The notes under the pieces: model-generated
Told to the model about the DNA's origin: nothing
The model's input: the letters and a program-made list of their open reading frames with translations, nothing else
The model's database searches: none
Position numbers and translations under genes: made by a program
In this document: piece by piece, positions 59,741-64,000 of the stretch
Layout: the number at the start of each line of letters is the position of its first letter
Numbering within the stretch: position 1 is the first letter of the stretch
Source: Novosphingobium sp.
Lineage (GTDB): Bacteria > Pseudomonadota > Alphaproteobacteria > Sphingomonadales > Sphingomonadaceae
Assembly (NCBI GenBank): GCA_024236175.1
Contig: JACKKY010000007.1
Span: 186,001 to 250,000, forward strand
Direction of reading: 5' to 3'
Length of the DNA: 64,000 nucleotides

Positions 59741-59748
59741 TTTTCCGC

Positions 59749-60264
59749 TTATGCCCCTTTAGTCTTTTCCGGCCCGTCATATGGGTCTTCGATACCCAAA
59801 AGGGCAAGGGCCTTTGTTTCCAAAGCTTCCATGGCGGTCGCCTCCTCGGCAGAAATCTCGTGATCGTGACCGGCAAGGTGAAGCAGGCCATGAACGATCA
59901 GGTGGGCGGCATGGCCTTCGATCGTCACGCCCTTTTCCGCCGCTTCGCGCGTGCAGGTCTCCAGCGCCAGGGCAATGTCGCCGATCAGCTCGGGCGGACC
60001 GTCCGGGGCAAGTGCAAGCAGCTCGTCACGCGCAAGCATCGGAAAGGAAAGGACATTGGTCGGCTTGTCCTTGTCGCGCCATTCGCGGTTGAGAGCATGA
60101 ACCTCCTCGTCACCGGCGAACAGCAGGCTCGCGGACAGGCGGGGATTGGCAAGCTCGGGAGCGACGCGCGCAGCGGCCTCCGCGGCGCGCTCCGCAAGGG
60201 CTTGCCAGTCCGTGGCGGAGGCCCAGGGGGCTTCGATGGAGATGTCGAGTTCCAATGACTTCAT
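59749..60264 (-). CDS. ybeY: Endoribonuclease YbeY (rRNA maturation factor)
   Basis: This 171-residue metalloprotein has the zinc-binding motif HGLLHLAGHDH with H125, H129 and H135. NREWRDKDKPTNVLSFP is the conserved N-terminal stretch. YbeY is a 16S rRNA 3'-end processing and quality-control endonuclease. It stands between phoH and corC in the usual alphaproteobacterial order. A REP-like palindrome separates it from phoH. Confidence 0.95.
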   Translation of the reverse strand: MKSLELDISIEAPWASATDWQALAERAAEAAARVAPELANPRLSASLLFAGDEEVHALNREWRDKDKPTNVLSFPMLARDELLALAPDGPPELIGDIALALETCTREAAEKGVTIEGHAAHLIVHGLLHLAGHDHEISAEEATAMEALETKALALLGIEDPYDGPEKTKGA

Positions 60265-60271
60265 TCCAGTT

Positions 60272-60316
60272 CGTCATCCCCGCGAAAGCGGGGACCCCGC
60301 TTTCGCGGGGATGACG
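60272..60316. repeat. Perfect 22-bp inverted repeat (REP-like palindrome)
   Basis: Two 22-base arms (60272-60293 and 60295-60316) are exact complements around a single A. Each arm is itself a small hairpin, CCCCGC-GAAA-GCGGGG. The outer ends CGTCATCC and GGATGACG are shared with the element at 34301. It lies in the 78-bp phoH-ybeY gap inside an otherwise compact operon. Such elements are usually moved by RAYT transposases; none is in the window. Confidence 0.85.
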
Positions 60317-60342
60317 TAGAAGTTGGTTCCAGCTCATCGAGC

Positions 60343-61362
60343 TTAATCACCTTTGCCCTCGTAGGCCTCGACGATGCGGCCGACGATCGGGTGGCGCACG
60401 ACGTCGCCGGCGCCGAAACGGACGACGGACATGCCTTCCACCTCTTCGAGCCGTTTCACGGAGTCGGCGAGCCCGCTCATCGTGTCTCCGCCCGGAATGT
60501 CGACCTGCTTCGGGTCGCCGCACACCACCATCCGGCTGTTCTGGCCGAAGCGGGTTAGGAACATCTTCATCTGGGCCGGCGTGGTGTTCTGCGCCTCGTC
60601 GAGGATCACGAAGGCATCGGCCAGCGTGCGGCCGCGCATGAAGGCGATCGGCGCGATTTCGATCTCGCCGCTGGCGATGCGCCGCTCGACCTGTTCGGGC
60701 GGCATGCAGTCGTAAAGCGCGTCGTAGAGCGGTCGCAGATAGGGGTCGACCTTCTCCTTCATGTCGCCGGGCAGGAAGCCGAGGCGCTCGCCGGCTTCGA
60801 CCGCGGGGCGCGACAGGATCAGGCGCTGCACAGAGCCGCTGATCAGCTGGCTGACGGCCTGCGCCACGGCAAGATAGGTCTTGCCGGTGCCGGCTGGGCC
60901 GAGCGCGAAGATGATGTCCTTGGATGCCAGCGCGCGCATGTAGTCGATCTGCGTGGCAGAGCGCGGCACGATCGTCTTCTTGCGCGTGCGGATCATCACC
61001 TGCGGAGCATCGACGCCTCCGGCGATGATGCCTTCGAGCGTTGGCTCGCTCGACATCGCGATCAGCGATTCCACCACGCCGGGATCGAGTTCCTGGCCTT
61101 GCAGCAGCTGCTGATGCATGCCTTTCAGCACGTCGCGCGCACGGGCGACGGCATCATCGGGCCCTTCGATCTGGACTCGGTTGCCGCGCGCCGAAATGTA
61201 GACGCCAAGGCGGTTTTCGATCTGAACGAGATTGGCGTCGAACTGGCCGAACAAGGTGCCGAGGATGTCGGCCTCTTCGAACTCTATCTCCACCCGGGCG
61301 CGTCGAGGCGCCTCAAGGCGAAATGGCGCCACATCATCGGCGCGAGCAGGTTTTCGAGCCAT
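60343..61362 (-). CDS. phoH: PhoH-family ATPase (YbeZ-like)
   Basis: This 339-residue protein carries Walker A GPAGTGKT at residues 155-162 and Walker B FVILDEAQNTT, followed by LTRFGQNSRMVVCGDPKQVDIPGG. An N-terminal KH-like region precedes the ATPase. PhoH/YbeZ is linked to RNA metabolism and partners YbeY, whose gene is next in the operon. A 97-bp gap separates it from miaB. The assignment as PhoH-like rests on motif order and the ybeY neighbour. Confidence 0.93.
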   Translation of the reverse strand: MARKPARADDVAPFRLEAPRRARVEIEFEEADILGTLFGQFDANLVQIENRLGVYISARGNRVQIEGPDDAVARARDVLKGMHQQLLQGQELDPGVVESLIAMSSEPTLEGIIAGGVDAPQVMIRTRKKTIVPRSATQIDYMRALASKDIIFALGPAGTGKTYLAVAQAVSQLISGSVQRLILSRPAVEAGERLGFLPGDMKEKVDPYLRPLYDALYDCMPPEQVERRIASGEIEIAPIAFMRGRTLADAFVILDEAQNTTPAQMKMFLTRFGQNSRMVVCGDPKQVDIPGGDTMSGLADSVKRLEEVEGMSVVRFGAGDVVRHPIVGRIVEAYEGKGD

Positions 61363-61459
61363 GCGCTCCTTTCATGCGGGGTCAGCTAGTCCCTGAATGC
61401 AAGATACGCCTGCTATGTTGCAGTGCAAGGACACAGTTTTGACAATGCCGAAAAAGTGA

Positions 61460-62806
<1,347 letters not shown>

Positions 62807-62922
62807 GGGCGGGCCGATAGCGGAATTAGCGGCGGATGGACAGTGGTTGACGATGAGGCCGGCGCGCTACGCGGCTTGTCGTCATCCACGGCGATCACAT
62901 GGCCGGGGCGCTGCCGAGCGCG

Positions 62923-63966
62923 CTAGAGCCCGAGCTGGGCTGCCAGCGCCGCATGATCGGGCTCCGGCCAGCCCCAGAGGCGGGAGGTGCTGACCGAGAG
63001 GCAGCCGGTCTTGAACGCCGTGAAATCGAGATACCAGTCGAGATCTTCGACCGATATGCCGGTGATCTCCTGCCACAGCGCTATCGTTTCCTCTCGAGTT
63101 CCCATGCCGTCGAGGTGCGGCTTGTCTGCGGTTTTCTCATGCGCAAACGCCGACATCTGCAGCCACCAGGCGAGATCGTGCAACGCTCCGCCCAGCGAGG
63201 CCTGCTCCCAGTCCATGACTGCGATGACGTCGAAATTGTCGTCGAACATCATGTTGCCGAGCCGCGCGTCGCCCCAGACGAGGCCTTCCGGCTGGTTCTT
63301 CGGCCAGCGTGCCCGAAGCGCATCGCGGGCCGCATCGAGAACGGGCCATCGCTTCTCCCGGCTTACCCATTCCACGAAACGGTCGTATTTGTCCCATTCC
63401 TGTTCGAGCCCCGAGCGCGCGCCTTCGGGGCCGGCGAGGAACTGTACCCGATCGAGCGGTGTCCGCTGGATCAGCGCAAGATTGCGCACGCCGTTCTCCC
63501 AGAATTTGCGCCGTTGCGCCGGTGTCGCATCGGCAACCCAGCCGGTTTCGCGATAGGGTGGGAAGGTCACGGCAACAAGACCGGTCAGCTTCTTCATGAC
63601 GAAGAACGGTGCGCCGACAAGGCTCGGATCCTCCTCATAACCGATGGTCTCGGCAACCGGCACGATGGCGAGCTCATGCAAGACGCGCATCACGCGGTAC
63701 TGCTCCTCGAACAGGTCGTCCGGATAGACCTGGTTGGCGTCCGGCTTGACGCGGATGACATAGCCCTGGCTGCAGTCTCGCCCGCCTTCGCTCCACGTCG
63801 CGTCGAACAGGATCGTCTCGTGCGATCGCCCCGCCCCGCGCGGGTAATCTGGGTTCGATATTGCGAGATTCCTCGCTCCCGGCAGCTTGCTTTCCAGCCA
63901 GGGGACCAGCTGGTCCCCCAACTCGGCAAGGTCTCGGGTGCGGGGGGCGACGATCTGGTCGGACAT
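62923..63966 (-). CDS. APH-like phosphotransferase family protein
   Basis: This 347-residue kinase-fold protein resembles aminoglycoside phosphotransferase/ACAD10-like family members. The catalytic loop is WGDARLGN with Trp231 where most have His, Asp233 and Asn238; the metal-binding Asp252 is in VMDWEQASLG. The Trp variant also occurs in some environmental phosphotransferases. ATG 63966 has a good GGAAGG site and is preferred over a codon 15 bases upstream. The substrate is unknown. An antibiotic-resistance role is unlikely to be deduced from this alone. It lies upstream of miaB in the same direction, 117 bases apart. Confidence 0.88.
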   Translation of the reverse strand: MSDQIVAPRTRDLAELGDQLVPWLESKLPGARNLAISNPDYPRGAGRSHETILFDATWSEGGRDCSQGYVIRVKPDANQVYPDDLFEEQYRVMRVLHELAIVPVAETIGYEEDPSLVGAPFFVMKKLTGLVAVTFPPYRETGWVADATPAQRRKFWENGVRNLALIQRTPLDRVQFLAGPEGARSGLEQEWDKYDRFVEWVSREKRWPVLDAARDALRARWPKNQPEGLVWGDARLGNMMFDDNFDVIAVMDWEQASLGGALHDLAWWLQMSAFAHEKTADKPHLDGMGTREETIALWQEITGISVEDLDWYLDFTAFKTGCLSVSTSRLWGWPEPDHAALAAQLGL

Positions 63967-64000
63967 GACCTTCCTCTCCAAAATGACTGTACGAGGACAA

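Overview
This is a GC-rich, gene-dense chromosomal window of 64 kb. The gene set points to an alphaproteobacterium, most likely of the order Sphingomonadales (Novosphingobium/Erythrobacter-like). Signs of this are the aa3 oxidase order ctaD-ctaB-small ORF-ctaG-ctaE-DUF983-surf1-thrC, the mutY/DUF721/DsbA/SMC block, the plant-type glutamate-cysteine ligase, DUF1489, and the miaB-phoH-ybeY-corC string. The taxon is inferred from gene content and base composition only. I saw no rRNA, tRNA, prophage, insertion sequence or CRISPR array. Mobile DNA is limited to two small REP-like palindromes.

Layout. 1-6.8 kb: 3' part of the cytochrome c oxidase operon, running into threonine synthase and a methyltransferase through overlapping stops and starts. 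6.9-12.5 kb: an N-acyl-amino-acid-deacylase-like amidohydrolase, a formate/nitrite-family channel, then folB, an SDR-tail-like protein and moaA-moaD-moaE for molybdopterin. 12.5-17.1 kb: a small membrane protein with an Fnr/FixK-type site upstream, a lipoprotein, rplU-rpmA, an acetyltransferase, a PF10118-type protein and YgfZ. 17.2-22.6 kb: a molybdopterin oxidoreductase with a strong promoter carrying a perfect palindrome, a SPINDLY-type TPR glycosyltransferase, and pyrC. 22.7-35.9 kb: envelope and housekeeping genes (glycine-zipper protein, lipoprotein, YfgM-like, BamB, ICMT-like methyltransferase, gshA, rsmE, ubiA, soxR), with an AstD-like aldehyde dehydrogenase that has lost both catalytic residues. 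35.9-47 kb: SMC, two DsbA-like proteins and DUF721, facing a translationally coupled run mutY - serine hydrolase - nudC - FrnE-like - GMC oxidoreductase. 47-58.8 kb: a more accessory-looking stretch with a long Rieske oxygenase, mgtE, a PPIase, a second molybdopterin oxidoreductase, an SDR, a LuxE-like acyl-activating enzyme, a luciferase-like (LLM) oxidoreductase and a LysR regulator. 58.8-64 kb: corC, ybeY, phoH, miaB and an APH-like phosphotransferase.

How the parts fit. Molybdopterin synthesis (moaA/D/E) and two separate molybdopterin oxidoreductases share the window. Neither oxidoreductase has an electron-transfer subunit beside it. Redox and oxygen themes recur: aa3 oxidase assembly, a SoxR gene with a SoxR box upstream, an Fnr-like site, DsbA-like proteins and glutathione synthesis.

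Most worth a second look: the aldehyde dehydrogenase with Glu->Gln and Cys->Ser active-site changes (24274-25716); the LuxE-like ligase beside a luciferase-like oxidoreductase (55269-57784); the Rieske oxygenase with an N-terminal extension and a Glu at the bridging position (47071-48723); and the two regulatory palindromes at 12478-12495 and 17222-17240.
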